Assembly (NCBI RefSeq): GCF_000013365.1
Contig: NC_007778.1
Coordinates: 1,860,001-1,924,000, forward strand
Direction of reading: 5' to 3'
DNA from: Rhodopseudomonas palustris HaA2
GTDB taxonomy: Bacteria > Pseudomonadota > Alphaproteobacteria > Rhizobiales > Xanthobacteraceae
DNA: 64,000 bases
Position numbers and translations under genes: made by a program. A model generated the notes under the pieces. It saw nothing but the letters and a program-made list of their open reading frames with translations. It did not search any database and was not told the origin of the DNA. Positions 1 to 9,478 of the stretch are shown one piece after another. Position 1 is the first letter of the stretch, and every line of letters begins with the position of its first letter.

Positions 1-3000
1 TCACCGGTGCGACGATCACGATCGGAGCAACGGTCATCAACGTCAGCGACCTCGCCGCCGCCGGCATCGACTACACGCCGGGCAGCGGTGTGTTCCACTT
101 CAACGGCGCCGTCGCGGCCTATCAGTCGCTTGGGGTCGGCGATAGCGCGGAGGTGGTGGTGTCGTTCACCGCCACCGACGGCAGCGCCGTCAGCAATGCC
201 GGCTCGGTGAGCTTCACCGTCACCGGCACCAACGACGCGCCGACCACTTCGGCGGTGACGCTGACGTCGGTCGCCGAAGACAGCGGCGCGCGTCTAATCA
301 CGCAGGCCGAGCTGCTGGACAATGCCGTCGACATCGACGGCGACATCCTGACCGCGACCGGCCTCACCATCGCGTCCGGCAAGGGGACGCTGGTCAACAA
401 CACCGACGGCACCTGGAGCTATACCCCGGCCGCCAACGACGACACCGTGGTGTCGTTCAGCTACACCATCGTGGACGGCCACACCGGCTCGGTTGCCGGC
501 TCGGCCACCCTCGACATCACGCCGGTCAACGACGCCCCCACGCTCGGATTCCGTCAGGGCTTCGAGGACGATAGCGCGGGCATCATCGACGGTCTCGCCA
601 GCAACGGCACGACTTACGGACATCTGGCGATCGTCAACACTTTCCAATCCGCAAGCGGAACGGTCTCCGCGGCCGACGGCGGCGACTTCGCCGTGTTCAC
701 CCAGGCAGGACCGCTCAATGACGAGTCCGGCCCGTTCACCCGGTTCGACGGCTACCGCTCGGAGTTCGTCGACGGTCTCACCACCAGCGTGAAGGTCTAT
801 CTGGACACCAACCTGGCGTCGGGCGAGGGCTTCGACTATTCCGTCGCGGCCAACCGCACCAATGGAAATCACCTTCGCGACTACATCTTCCATGTCACCA
901 AGGACAGCTCGACCGGCCAATTGCTGGTCGGCGCCTCCAACAACACCAACTTCAACCCGCGTGAAGACCTCGACACGCTGGCCAACCACGGCACGATCAC
1001 CAGTTCGGGCTGGTACACGCTGCAGTACGTGTTCCGCGACAATGGCGGCGTGCTGGCGGTCGAACTCTCCGTGCTCGACAGCGCCGGTGCGGTCGTGTTC
1101 ACGCAAACGCTCTCGAGCCCGTCCGATCTCATCACGGACGTTGGCGGCAACCGCTACGGCTGGTTCACCAATATCGACGTGACCGAGGGCATCGCGGTCG
1201 ACAGCTTCACGCTGGGCGATTTCACCGGCAAGGTGAGCGAGCTGGCGGGCACCAAGGACGACTCCGCCACCATCCACAGAGACAGCGGCATCATCCCGCT
1301 GCGCGACGTCGATCTCGGCGACAGCCATACCGTGACGTTCCTGTCGCAGGCGGACGGCTATCTCGGCAGCTTCTCGCTGGCGACCGCCGACAGCACCTTC
1401 GACGGCGAGGGCAAGGTGACCTGGACCTTCCAGGTTGCCGACAGCGCGCTCGACGCGCTCAAGGCCGGCGAGGTGAGGACGCAGTCCTACACCGTCACCG
1501 TGGACGACGGCAACGGTGGCACCGCCTCGCAGGTGGTCTCGGTGACCCTGACCGGCGCCAATGACGGCGCCGTGGTCGGCGGCACCGTGGTCGGCAGCGT
1601 CACCGAAGACGGCGACGGTCTCGCCGCGTTCCAGACCACCGGCGGCACTCTCACCGTCGACGACAAGGATGCCGGCGAGAGCTTCTACCAGGAAGCGGCG
1701 GCGAACACCGCCTACGGCTCGTACACGCTCGCCGCCAATGGTGAGTGGGTCTATACGCTCGCCAACGGCCACGCGGCCGTGCAGAGCCTGGCGGCCGGCG
1801 AAAGCCTCACCGACAGCTTCACGGCCAGGACGATCGACGGCACGCTGCAGACCGTGACGATCACCATCAACGGCGCCAACGACATCACCAGCACGGTGAG
1901 CGGCAGTGTCGATAACACGGCGACCAAGGGCGGTAGTGGAAACGAACTGATCGTCGGTACGGGCATCCCGGCCAGCGGGTTTGGGCTGGTCAACCAGACC
2001 GATTTCGGCATCGAGCTTGGTTTGCAGGTGATCTACCGGCAGGGTCCGACCGTCGCGCCCACCGACGTCGATGGCTACGGCGACGGCGTCCTGCACTTCA
2101 CCGTCAATGACGGCGCGCAGGAGACCGCCAACGGTTCGGGCAGCGACAACGCCGCCCGCGCGGCCTGGAGCTTCAACTACTCGATCGCGACCGGGCTGAA
2201 TGGCGAAAGCAGCAATCTCGGCGCCTTCACCTTCAAGCTGCTGTACGACGTCGACCCGACCGAGAGTGCCAACTACAAGACCTTGACGATGGTCTCAAAG
2301 GTCGGCGGCGGTTACGAATGGCTGGACGAGCAAGGCCACTCCATCATTTCGGATGACGGCGGCAACGCCAATGTGGCGCAAAACTCCGAGAACTACGCGT
2401 TCTCGCTTGCGCAAGCCTACCTGGCCAATGTCTATGGCCCGGCCAACAACTTCGACGGCGATGCGCGGTTCGACATCCAGTTGCAGGCCTATTCGGGCGC
2501 GACGCTGCTGGCCACCAACCACATCGCGGTCGACGTGATCGAGTCGAATACGACGCCGGTCGCGGTGGCGGACAGCAACGCGCATGATCAGGTGATCGAA
2601 GGCGGCGTCAGCCAGGCCAGCGATATCACTGCCACCGGCAACGTGCTCACCAACGACGTCGAGCCCGACATCGGCGACACCAAGACGGCGACGCTGCTGA
2701 ACGGCGTGGCTGTGGGAGCAACCGGCACCGTCGCGTACGGCACTTACGGCAACGTAGTGCTCAATCGAGACGGCGGCTGGACCTATACTCTCGACCCGAA
2801 CAAGTCCGACACCCAGGCCCTGGTCGACGGCGCGACCGCGACCGAGGTCTTCACCTACACGATGACCGACCTCGACGGCGCGACCTCGACGTCCACGCTG
2901 ACCATCACCATCACCGGGTCGAACGACGCGCCGGAGGTCGCCGGCACGATCTCGGGTGAAAGGGCTGAGGGTACCTCGGCCTTCACCCTGAACCTGCTGC

Positions 3001-6000
3001 AGGGTGCCAGCGATCCGGACAGCGGCGACACGCTGAGCGTGACCAACGTGCAGTATGCGGTGGACAACGGTACGGCCTCGACCACGGTGCCGACGGGCCT
3101 CGTCCTGACGGACGCGACCTTGTCGGTCGATCCGAGCGATGCGGTGTTCAATAGCCTGGCGGTCGGCCAATCGAAGGTGATCACCGTCACCTACGACGTC
3201 ACCGACGGCCACGGCGGAACGGTGGCGCAGACGGCGACTGTGACCATCACCGGCACCAACGATGCGCCGGTGATCGCGGGCGGCCCGCAGAGCGGCAAGG
3301 CATTCGAGGCGGGCGACCTCCACAACATGATCGAAGCCGATGTGGCGGCGGATCACAAGTTCGAGCCCGTCGTGGTGCTCGACGACACGATCCAGACCCT
3401 GATCAACACTCACCCGACCGCGATGAATGTGGTGCTGCAGGGCGTCTTGACGGCGCTTCAGGTGACCAATCCGTCCGCGACGCTGGCTGACGCGATCGCT
3501 CAGGTCTGGGACAATCTCGACGACCACTACACGGCGACGAACTACTACAACACCAGTGTCAACGAGCAGTTCATCCGGCTCGGTGTCGAGTACGTGAAGT
3601 ATCTCGAGGCCGGCGGTCATCCGCTGGTCGACGTCGTCGCCAAATACGAGCCGGACGTCAGTGGAAACGGCGTCCCGGATCGTGTTCAGTCGATGCACGA
3701 CAATCTGCTGGGCAATCTCAATCACACCGACTTCGACAGCCGGTTCAGTGGTCAGTTGAAGATCGACCTGGAAAACCTGATCAAGACGATTGATCCAAAT
3801 CTCGATCTGCTGACGCGACAGGTCTCGGAAGTGCACAGCGGCAGAGAGAGCAATGCCGCGAACAAGCCCCTGGCCGTCGCCTTCGACCAGGCCCACGGCC
3901 TGCTGCCGGTGGCGTCCGGCCAGTTCACGGCGACCGACGTCGACAACGGCGACACGCTGACCTGGACGATCGACAGCGCCAACGGCGTCACAGGCGCCAA
4001 CGGCACCTACGGCACGCTCACGCTCGATGGCACGGGCAAGTGGTCCTACACACTCGACGACAGCCGGACCGTGACGCAGGCGCTTTCCGAAGACGACACC
4101 GCGACCGAGACGTTCATCGTCAAGGTGTCGGACAACCATGGCGGCTTCGACACCGAGACCGTGACCATCACGGTGAAGGGTGCCAACGACGCCGCGGCGA
4201 TTACCGGTACCTCGACGGCGAGCCTGACCGAGACCAACGCGGTGCTGACCGCGGCCGGAAACCTCGACGCTACCGACGTCGACGGCGCGGGGAGCTTCAC
4301 GGAGCAGAGCGACGTCGCCGGCTCGAACGGCTACGGCTTGTTCTCGATCGACGCCTCGGGCGCCTGGACCTACACGACAAACTCGGCGAACGACGCGTTC
4401 GTCGCCGGCCAGACCTACACCGACAGCATCACGGTGGCCACGGACGACGGCACGAATCAGCTGATCATCGTCACCATCACCGGCACCAACGACGCGCCGG
4501 TGGTGACGGGCGGTGTCACCACCAGCGCGACCGAGGATGGGTTGCCCGTCACGGTCAACGCGCTGGCGAATGCCAGCGACGCGGACGCGGGTTCGGCGCT
4601 GCTGGTGGTGCCACCGGCAGTCCTGCCGGCCGGCGTCACCTTCATCGCTCCGGGCGCGGCGCAGACGATCGATTTCGAGAGCTATGCGCTCGGATCGGTG
4701 GTCGGCCAGAACGGCTGGACCGACGCCTCGCCGAACTCGCCGGCCAACGCGATCGTCGATGTCGGCGGCACCCACAACCAAGTGCTCCGGTTGGCCAACG
4801 ACCCGTCGTCGGGCGATTTCGGCGGACCGTACACACCCGCGCTCGCTGTTGCGGCGGGCGAGTCGGCCTCGGGTGCTGCGGTCGACCAGTTCGTGCTGTC
4901 GTTCAACTTCAAGGCAGTGCAGAACATGGCGGACGGCTCGCGGATCGAGATCGGTCTGGCGAACACCGCGAGCAACGACCGCAACAACTTCATGGTGCTG
5001 GAATACACCGGCGAACCCGGTGTCGGCTTGCGGCTGGCGATCAACTCGCCGCTCGCGAACGCTAATGAATGGAGCAACAACTCGTTCGATTTCGCGACAG
5101 GCAACGTGACGCTGGCCGCGAATATCGATCCCAACGCTTGGCACACTGTGAAGGTTGTCGCGAAGTTCAACGACGGCAGCAACAACGATGTGCTGCAATA
5201 CTACCTCGATGGTGTCTATATCGGCTCGGGTGGTTCGTTCGAGAACTACTTCGAATACGCGCGTGGCAACAGCCACGATGCGTCCGTGTACGCCGTTAAC
5301 AAGGTGTTGTTCCGGGCGGGAGAGCCGGCAGGCAACCCGTTCGCTGCCGACGGTTCTGGCGGCAACCGCCAGGGCTTCTACATCGACGATATCTCGACGC
5401 AGGCGGCGAGCAGCACGGCGGGCTTCCAGCTCGACCCGACCCATGCGGACTATCAGCATCTCGCCCAGGACCAGACGCAGATCGTCACTGTCAACTATGG
5501 TGTCTCCGACGGCATCACCACCACGCCGACGACCGCGACCTTCACGGTCACGGGCGTCAACGACGCGCCGGTCGCGGCCGCCGATACGGCGACTGCAACG
5601 GAAGACGGCGCGGTGGTCATGGCGACCGTCGCCAGCAACGACACCGACGCCGACCAGGGTCACGTTTTGACCTACACGCTCAATGAGCCGGTCGACGGAC
5701 TGACGCTGAACGCCGATGGCAGCTACAGCTTCGATCCCACGCACGCGACGTATCAGTCTCTCGCGGCCGGCGCCCAGATCAATGTGGTCGCGAACTACAC
5801 TGTGAAAGACCAGTTCAATGCGGAATCGCACGCGACTCTGACCATCAAGGTGACCGGCACCAACGACGCCCCCACCATGGCGGATCTGACGCCCATTTCG
5901 ATCAACGAAACGGCGGACTACGACTACTTCGACGCAATCGAGGGAGCGATCGTCGCGACGGACGCCGATGCCAATTCGACTCTGAGCTACGGCATCAACA

Positions 6001-7430
6001 CCGGCAGCGGGACCGTCAACTCGCTCATGGGCACCTATGGAACCCTGACCGTCAATGCGAACGGCACGTATTCGTACGCGCCCAATGCAATCGCGATCAA
6101 TGCCCTGACGGGACCCGCGTCGGAGACGTTCGACGTCACGGTGAGTGACGGGATTGCGACGACGATGAAGCCGTTGACGATCACCATCAACGGCGTCAAC
6201 GACGTGCCGAACGATATCGTGTGGTCGGAAACGATGGGCGGCGTGAACCCCAACGTGGGCGCACCCGTGGTCGCCGAATTCTCCCGCGTCGGCTATGCGA
6301 TCGGCCAATTGCGGGCGGAAGACCTTGCCGAGCCGTCGCAGACAGTGTCGTTCCAATTGGTGGGCGACGCCACCGGCCTCACGGCAAATACGGATGGCGT
6401 GATCACGGTCGACAGCGCCGGCCTGGTCAAGCTTCTGGATCCGACGAAGCTCAGCGTCGCCGCATCCGGCTACGATCCGGACAGCCCGATCACCGAAGTG
6501 TTCCCGGGCGTGCTCGGCTACTCGTTCTTCGTCAAGGTCACGGACAGCGTCGGGGCGAGCGTGGTGGTGGAGCAATACGTCACCGTCGCCGAACAGACCA
6601 AGTTCGACGGCTCGACCGTGCTGGCCCAACTCAACGGGTTGGACAACGAGTTCGATCTGACGGCGACCAGTGGACCGACTTCGTTCGCTGGCGGTGCGTT
6701 TGCCGCGGCCGACAATTTCGTCGATGGCGGTGCGCGCAACGACATATTGACGACGGGCAGCGGCAACGACGTGCTGGTCGGCGGCAGCGGTGACGACACA
6801 CTCAATGCCGGCAACGGCGTCAATCAGCTCGACGGTGGCATCGGCAATGACGTTCTCACCGCTGGCACCGGCGACGACTGGTTCGTCGGCGGGACTGGCA
6901 ATGATACGATCACCACGGGCGACGCTGTCGATATCGTCGATGCATCGTCGCCGGAGGTCGAACACGACCACGACGTGATCCAGTACAATTGGACCTCGTC
7001 CAGCGGCCTGCTGAGGAACGACGTCTTCACGCAAACCGCTCCGACATCGGGGATCGCCGGAGCCAATGTCACCAACTACGCGGACACGATCATCGACTTC
7101 ACGGACGGGTCGGACAAGATCGCCTTCACGGCCGGCACCAGCGAACACTCATTCGGCCTCGGCGGGGTGGGCCAGCTGTCGGCGAGCAAACTGGTGATCT
7201 ACGCCGGCAAGGGCGGCGATGGCTTAGCGGGTACCGCGGACGACGTGTTGGCGAACAACGTGATCGCCGGTTCTCAAGCCGACGGCGCGCAGCTCAAGTA
7301 CTTCCAGGATAGTGGCGAGCTCTGGTACGATCGTGACGGTGATACCAATGTTGGCGTGACCGACATCGCCAAGGTCGCCACGCTGACCAATCATGCAGCG
7401 TTGACCCACAGCGACATTCTGTTGGTCTGA
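1..7430 (+). CDS. Giant VCBS/RTX-repeat surface or secreted protein, 5' end outside the window
   Basis: The frame is open from the first bases of the window (first full codon at 3), so the GTG at 90 is probably not the start and the gene is truncated by the window edge. About 2,475 residues remain. At least eleven repeats end in the VCBS/cadherin-like signature (GTNDAP, GANDA, GVNDAP). Two concanavalin-like segments with different sequences are inserted at about nt 550-1230 and 4650-5410, and a non-repetitive helical insert lies at about nt 3290-3890. Glycine/aspartate RTX calcium-binding nonapeptides occur near nt 6720-6920. The C-terminus ends in a short hydrophobic tail (DILLV), typical of type I secretion signals. 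Family knowledge suggests a biofilm or adhesion protein exported in one step by the transporter encoded just downstream. The ligand cannot be deduced. Family assignment is strong and function is inferred. Confidence 0.9.
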   Translation, partial: TGATITIGATVINVSDLAAAGIDYTPGSGVFHFNGAVAAYQSLGVGDSAEVVVSFTATDGSAVSNAGSVSFTVTGTNDAPTTSAVTLTSVAEDSGARLITQAELLDNAVDIDGDILTATGLTIASGKGTLVNNTDGTWSYTPAANDDTVVSFSYTIVDGHTGSVAGSATLDITPVNDAPTLGFRQGFEDDSAGIIDGLASNGTTYGHLAIVNTFQSASGTVSAADGGDFAVFTQAGPLNDESGPFTRFDGYRSEFVDGLTTSVKVYLDTNLASGEGFDYSVAANRTNGNHLRDYIFHVTKDSSTGQLLVGASNNTNFNPREDLDTLANHGTITSSGWYTLQYVFRDNGGVLAVELSVLDSAGAVVFTQTLSSPSDLITDVGGNRYGWFTNIDVTEGIAVDSFTLGDFTGKVSELAGTKDDSATIHRDSGIIPLRDVDLGDSHTVTFLSQADGYLGSFSLATADSTFDGEGKVTWTFQVADSALDALKAGEVRTQSYTVTVDDGNGGTASQVVSVTLTGANDGAVVGGTVVGSVTEDGDGLAAFQTTGGTLTVDDKDAGESFYQEAAANTAYGSYTLAANGEWVYTLANGHAAVQSLAAGESLTDSFTARTIDGTLQTVTITINGANDITSTVSGSVDNTATKGGSGNELIVGTGIPASGFGLVNQTDFGIELGLQVIYRQGPTVAPTDVDGYGDGVLHFTVNDGAQETANGSGSDNAARAAWSFNYSIATGLNGESSNLGAFTFKLLYDVDPTESANYKTLTMVSKVGGGYEWLDEQGHSIISDDGGNANVAQNSENYAFSLAQAYLANVYGPANNFDGDARFDIQLQAYSGATLLATNHIAVDVIESNTTPVAVADSNAHDQVIEGGVSQASDITATGNVLTNDVEPDIGDTKTATLLNGVAVGATGTVAYGTYGNVVLNRDGGWTYTLDPNKSDTQALVDGATATEVFTYTMTDLDGATSTSTLTITITGSNDAPEVAGTISGERAEGTSAFTLNLLQGASDPDSGDTLSVTNVQYAVDNGTASTTVPTGLVLTDATLSVDPSDAVFNSLAVGQSKVITVTYDVTDGHGGTVAQTATVTITGTNDAPVIAGGPQSGKAFEAGDLHNMIEADVAADHKFEPVVVLDDTIQTLINTHPTAMNVVLQGVLTALQVTNPSATLADAIAQVWDNLDDHYTATNYYNTSVNEQFIRLGVEYVKYLEAGGHPLVDVVAKYEPDVSGNGVPDRVQSMHDNLLGNLNHTDFDSRFSGQLKIDLENLIKTIDPNLDLLTRQVSEVHSGRESNAANKPLAVAFDQAHGLLPVASGQFTATDVDNGDTLTWTIDSANGVTGANGTYGTLTLDGTGKWSYTLDDSRTVTQALSEDDTATETFIVKVSDNHGGFDTETVTITVKGANDAAAITGTSTASLTETNAVLTAAGNLDATDVDGAGSFTEQSDVAGSNGYGLFSIDASGAWTYTTNSANDAFVAGQTYTDSITVATDDGTNQLIIVTITGTNDAPVVTGGVTTSATEDGLPVTVNALANASDADAGSALLVVPPAVLPAGVTFIAPGAAQTIDFESYALGSVVGQNGWTDASPNSPANAIVDVGGTHNQVLRLANDPSSGDFGGPYTPALAVAAGESASGAAVDQFVLSFNFKAVQNMADGSRIEIGLANTASNDRNNFMVLEYTGEPGVGLRLAINSPLANANEWSNNSFDFATGNVTLAANIDPNAWHTVKVVAKFNDGSNNDVLQYYLDGVYIGSGGSFENYFEYARGNSHDASVYAVNKVLFRAGEPAGNPFAADGSGGNRQGFYIDDISTQAASSTAGFQLDPTHADYQHLAQDQTQIVTVNYGVSDGITTTPTTATFTVTGVNDAPVAAADTATATEDGAVVMATVASNDTDADQGHVLTYTLNEPVDGLTLNADGSYSFDPTHATYQSLAAGAQINVVANYTVKDQFNAESHATLTIKVTGTNDAPTMADLTPISINETADYDYFDAIEGAIVATDADANSTLSYGINTGSGTVNSLMGTYGTLTVNANGTYSYAPNAIAINALTGPASETFDVTVSDGIATTMKPLTITINGVNDVPNDIVWSETMGGVNPNVGAPVVAEFSRVGYAIGQLRAEDLAEPSQTVSFQLVGDATGLTANTDGVITVDSAGLVKLLDPTKLSVAASGYDPDSPITEVFPGVLGYSFFVKVTDSVGASVVVEQYVTVAEQTKFDGSTVLAQLNGLDNEFDLTATSGPTSFAGGAFAAADNFVDGGARNDILTTGSGNDVLVGGSGDDTLNAGNGVNQLDGGIGNDVLTAGTGDDWFVGGTGNDTITTGDAVDIVDASSPEVEHDHDVIQYNWTSSSGLLRNDVFTQTAPTSGIAGANVTNYADTIIDFTDGSDKIAFTAGTSEHSFGLGGVGQLSASKLVIYAGKGGDGLAGTADDVLANNVIAGSQADGAQLKYFQDSGELWYDRDGDTNVGVTDIAKVATLTNHAALTHSDILLV
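6722..6920 (+). repeat. RTX calcium-binding nonapeptide block
   Basis: The coding sequence repeats GGxGxDxLx-like units (for example GGSGDDTLNAG, GGIGNDVLTAG and GGTGNDTI). Such units fold into calcium-binding beta rolls outside the cell and usually precede the type I secretion signal. Confidence 0.85.
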
Positions 7431-7454
7431 TCGTCCAGCAGCGGAGGCAATAAC

Positions 7455-7484
7455 AGAAGGCGGGCTCCCCGTAGCCCGCCTTCT
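7455..7484 (+). terminator. Hairpin terminator after the RTX gene
   Basis: A perfect 12-bp stem (AGAAGGCGGGCT at 7455-7466, its complement at 7473-7484) closes a 6-nt loop, 24 nt after the stop codon. The T-tract is weak (TTCTTC), so termination may be partial. Confidence 0.7.
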
Positions 7485-7560
7485 TCACGTTGTGGCCGTT
7501 AAGCCGAGCCGGCAAGTGGATAACAATCACACGCGAGTTGCGAGCCGTTCGCGCAGCTTG

Positions 7561-7589
7561 AGCCCTCAAATTGCCGTTAGCCCTCAAAT
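7561..7589. promoter_or_regulatory. 11-bp direct repeat upstream of the secretion genes
   Basis: AGCCCTCAAAT occurs at 7561-7571 and again at 7579-7589, an 18-bp period. An AT-rich stretch with a further inverted repeat (AACGAT at 7675-7680, ATCGTT at 7691-7696) lies nearer the start. The spacing suggests a regulator site or promoter, but no protein can be assigned. Confidence 0.3.
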
Positions 7590-7715
7590 CGCCCGTTTCG
7601 AGCCTGCATTCGCCCGGCCGCCATTAACGCAATCCTATCGAAATGGTCGCGGTGCGTTGGTGAATGCGGTATAAAACGATAGGTTAATAAATCGTTACGC
7701 GTGGAGTATTTGAGT

Positions 7716-9464
7716 ATGCAATCCCCGGCCGTTGTGACCGCGCGAACATTGCTCCGCCAGTGCGGATATGGCGCAAAGTATGTTTTCATCACCAGCCTGT
7801 TCATCAACGTGCTGGTGCTGACCTCGCCGCTCTACATGCAGCAGGTGTTCGACCGCGTGGTGCAGACCCAGCACTACGCCACACTGGTCTATCTGACGCT
7901 GATTTCGGTTTTCGCGCTGGCGGTGATGGGGGCGCTGGATGCGCTGCGCGGCATCGGGCTGTCGCGGCTCGGCCGCTGGATCGACGACTCGCTGCGGTCC
8001 GAGGTGATGTACACGGCGCTCCACCACGCCCGCACCGAGGGCCGCCTCAACAGCCAGGTGATCGGCGATCTCGCTACGCTGAGGGGGTTTGCCGGCGGCC
8101 AGCAGATCGTGCCGTTCTTCGACGCGGTGTGGATGCCGATGTTCCTGTTGCTGATGTTCGTCCTGCATCCCTGGCTGGGGGTGATCGGTTTGTTTTCCGC
8201 GGTGCTGCTGTTCGGGCTGGCGGTGTGGAATGATATCGGCATGCGGCATCGGCTGGCCGGTCTGTCCGCCGCGCAGGCCAAATTGTCGGCATTTTCGTCG
8301 ACCGCTTTGCGCAGCGCCGACGTGATCCACGGCATGGGCATGTTCGACGCCGTGATGAAGCGCTACAAGACCGACGCGGTCGAGATCGCGGAGAAATCCC
8401 AGGCGGCGAACGATTTCGGCGCCAAACTCGGCGGTCTGTCGAAGTTCGTGCGGATCACCGTGCAGGTCGCGGTGCTGTGCGTCGGCGCGTTGCTCGTCAT
8501 CAACAGCGAGATGACCAGCGGCGCGATGATCGCAGCCTCGATCATCTTGGGGCGGGCGCTGGCGCCTGTGGAGCAGTCGATGGCGTCGTGGCGCTCGTTC
8601 ATCGCCGCGCGAGAATCCTATCGGCGGATCAACGACCTGATCACCAAGGCCGAGGCGCGCTCGGTTGCGACCGCAAGATTGCCGGAGCCGAAGGGCGTCG
8701 TGAGCATCGAGAACCTATCGTTCAAGTTCGGCGGCACCGACCGTCCGGTGCTGAAGAACGTCAATCTGACCGTGCCGGCGGGATCGGTGCTGGCGCTGGT
8801 CGGTCCTTCCGCCAGCGGCAAGAGCACCCTGTGCAAGATGATCGTGGGGTCGTGGTTGCCGGGTGGCGGTTCGGTGCGGCTCGATGGTGCGCAGATTCAG
8901 CACATCGATCGCAACCAGGTTTCGGAATGGATCGGCTATCTCCCGCAATCGATCGAACTGTTCAACGGCTCGGTGCACGACAACATCGCCCGGTTCAAGG
9001 AGGCCGGCGATGACGCCGTGGTCGCTGCCGCCAACCTCGCCGGCTGCCATGAACTGATCCTGCGGCTTCCCGACGGCTACGCCAGCGAGCTCGGCGAGAG
9101 CGCCGGCAATCTGAGCGGGGGGCAGAAGCAGCGGATCGCGCTGGCGCGCGCGGTGTTCGGCAATCCCAAACTCGTGGTCCTCGACGAGCCGAATTCAAAT
9201 CTCGATTCCGAGGGCGAGGCGGCTCTGGTCGCCGCGGTCGTCGCGCTGAAGAAGCAGGGAGCGACGGTCATCCTCGTCAGTCATCGCCTGTCGATCCTGT
9301 CACCGGTCGATTTCATCGCGGTGATGCGGGACGGCACCATCGAAATGGCCGGCGAGCGGGAAGAGGTGTTGCGCGAACTCTCCAGCCGCGCCGCGCGCAG
9401 CGGAAACGATCAAACCATGCCGGTGCCGGCCCGCGCGTCGGGTGCCGCGCCGGCTCACCAGTGA
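7716..9464 (+). CDS. Type I secretion ABC transporter, fused permease and ATPase (PrtD/HlyB-like)
   Basis: This 582-residue inner-membrane exporter half has an N-terminal transmembrane domain and a C-terminal nucleotide-binding domain. The Walker A motif GPSASGKS is near residue 363, the signature LSGGQKQR near 466, Walker B LVVLDEP near 486, and the switch histidine in VSHRLS near 523. It should use ATP to push an unfolded RTX substrate through a channel formed with the fusion protein encoded next and a TolC-like pore not seen here. I chose the ATG at 7716 because GGAG at 7703-7706 sits at the right distance; a GTG at 7701 is also in frame. It lacks the N-terminal C39-like domain seen in HlyB, so it is closer to PrtD-type exporters. 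Its place right after the RTX gene supports that protein as cargo. Confidence 0.93.
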   Translation: MQSPAVVTARTLLRQCGYGAKYVFITSLFINVLVLTSPLYMQQVFDRVVQTQHYATLVYLTLISVFALAVMGALDALRGIGLSRLGRWIDDSLRSEVMYTALHHARTEGRLNSQVIGDLATLRGFAGGQQIVPFFDAVWMPMFLLLMFVLHPWLGVIGLFSAVLLFGLAVWNDIGMRHRLAGLSAAQAKLSAFSSTALRSADVIHGMGMFDAVMKRYKTDAVEIAEKSQAANDFGAKLGGLSKFVRITVQVAVLCVGALLVINSEMTSGAMIAASIILGRALAPVEQSMASWRSFIAARESYRRINDLITKAEARSVATARLPEPKGVVSIENLSFKFGGTDRPVLKNVNLTVPAGSVLALVGPSASGKSTLCKMIVGSWLPGGGSVRLDGAQIQHIDRNQVSEWIGYLPQSIELFNGSVHDNIARFKEAGDDAVVAAANLAGCHELILRLPDGYASELGESAGNLSGGQKQRIALARAVFGNPKLVVLDEPNSNLDSEGEAALVAAVVALKKQGATVILVSHRLSILSPVDFIAVMRDGTIEMAGEREEVLRELSSRAARSGNDQTMPVPARASGAAPAHQ

Positions 9465-9478
9465 CGGGAACGACTGCC

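Noticed and set aside
294-2096. 600-codon antisense frame within the RTX gene
   Set aside because: Same cause: it mirrors VCBS coding sequence and has no domain or ribosome site.
2295-7148. 1,617-codon open frame antisense to the RTX gene
   Set aside because: It is rich in Arg, Val and Asp with no recognisable domain, and arises from the biased codon use of the repetitive high-GC gene on the other strand.
7561-7589. Direct repeats as a CRISPR fragment
   Set aside because: There are only two 11-bp units with a 7-bp gap, far too short for repeat-spacer architecture, and no cas genes.
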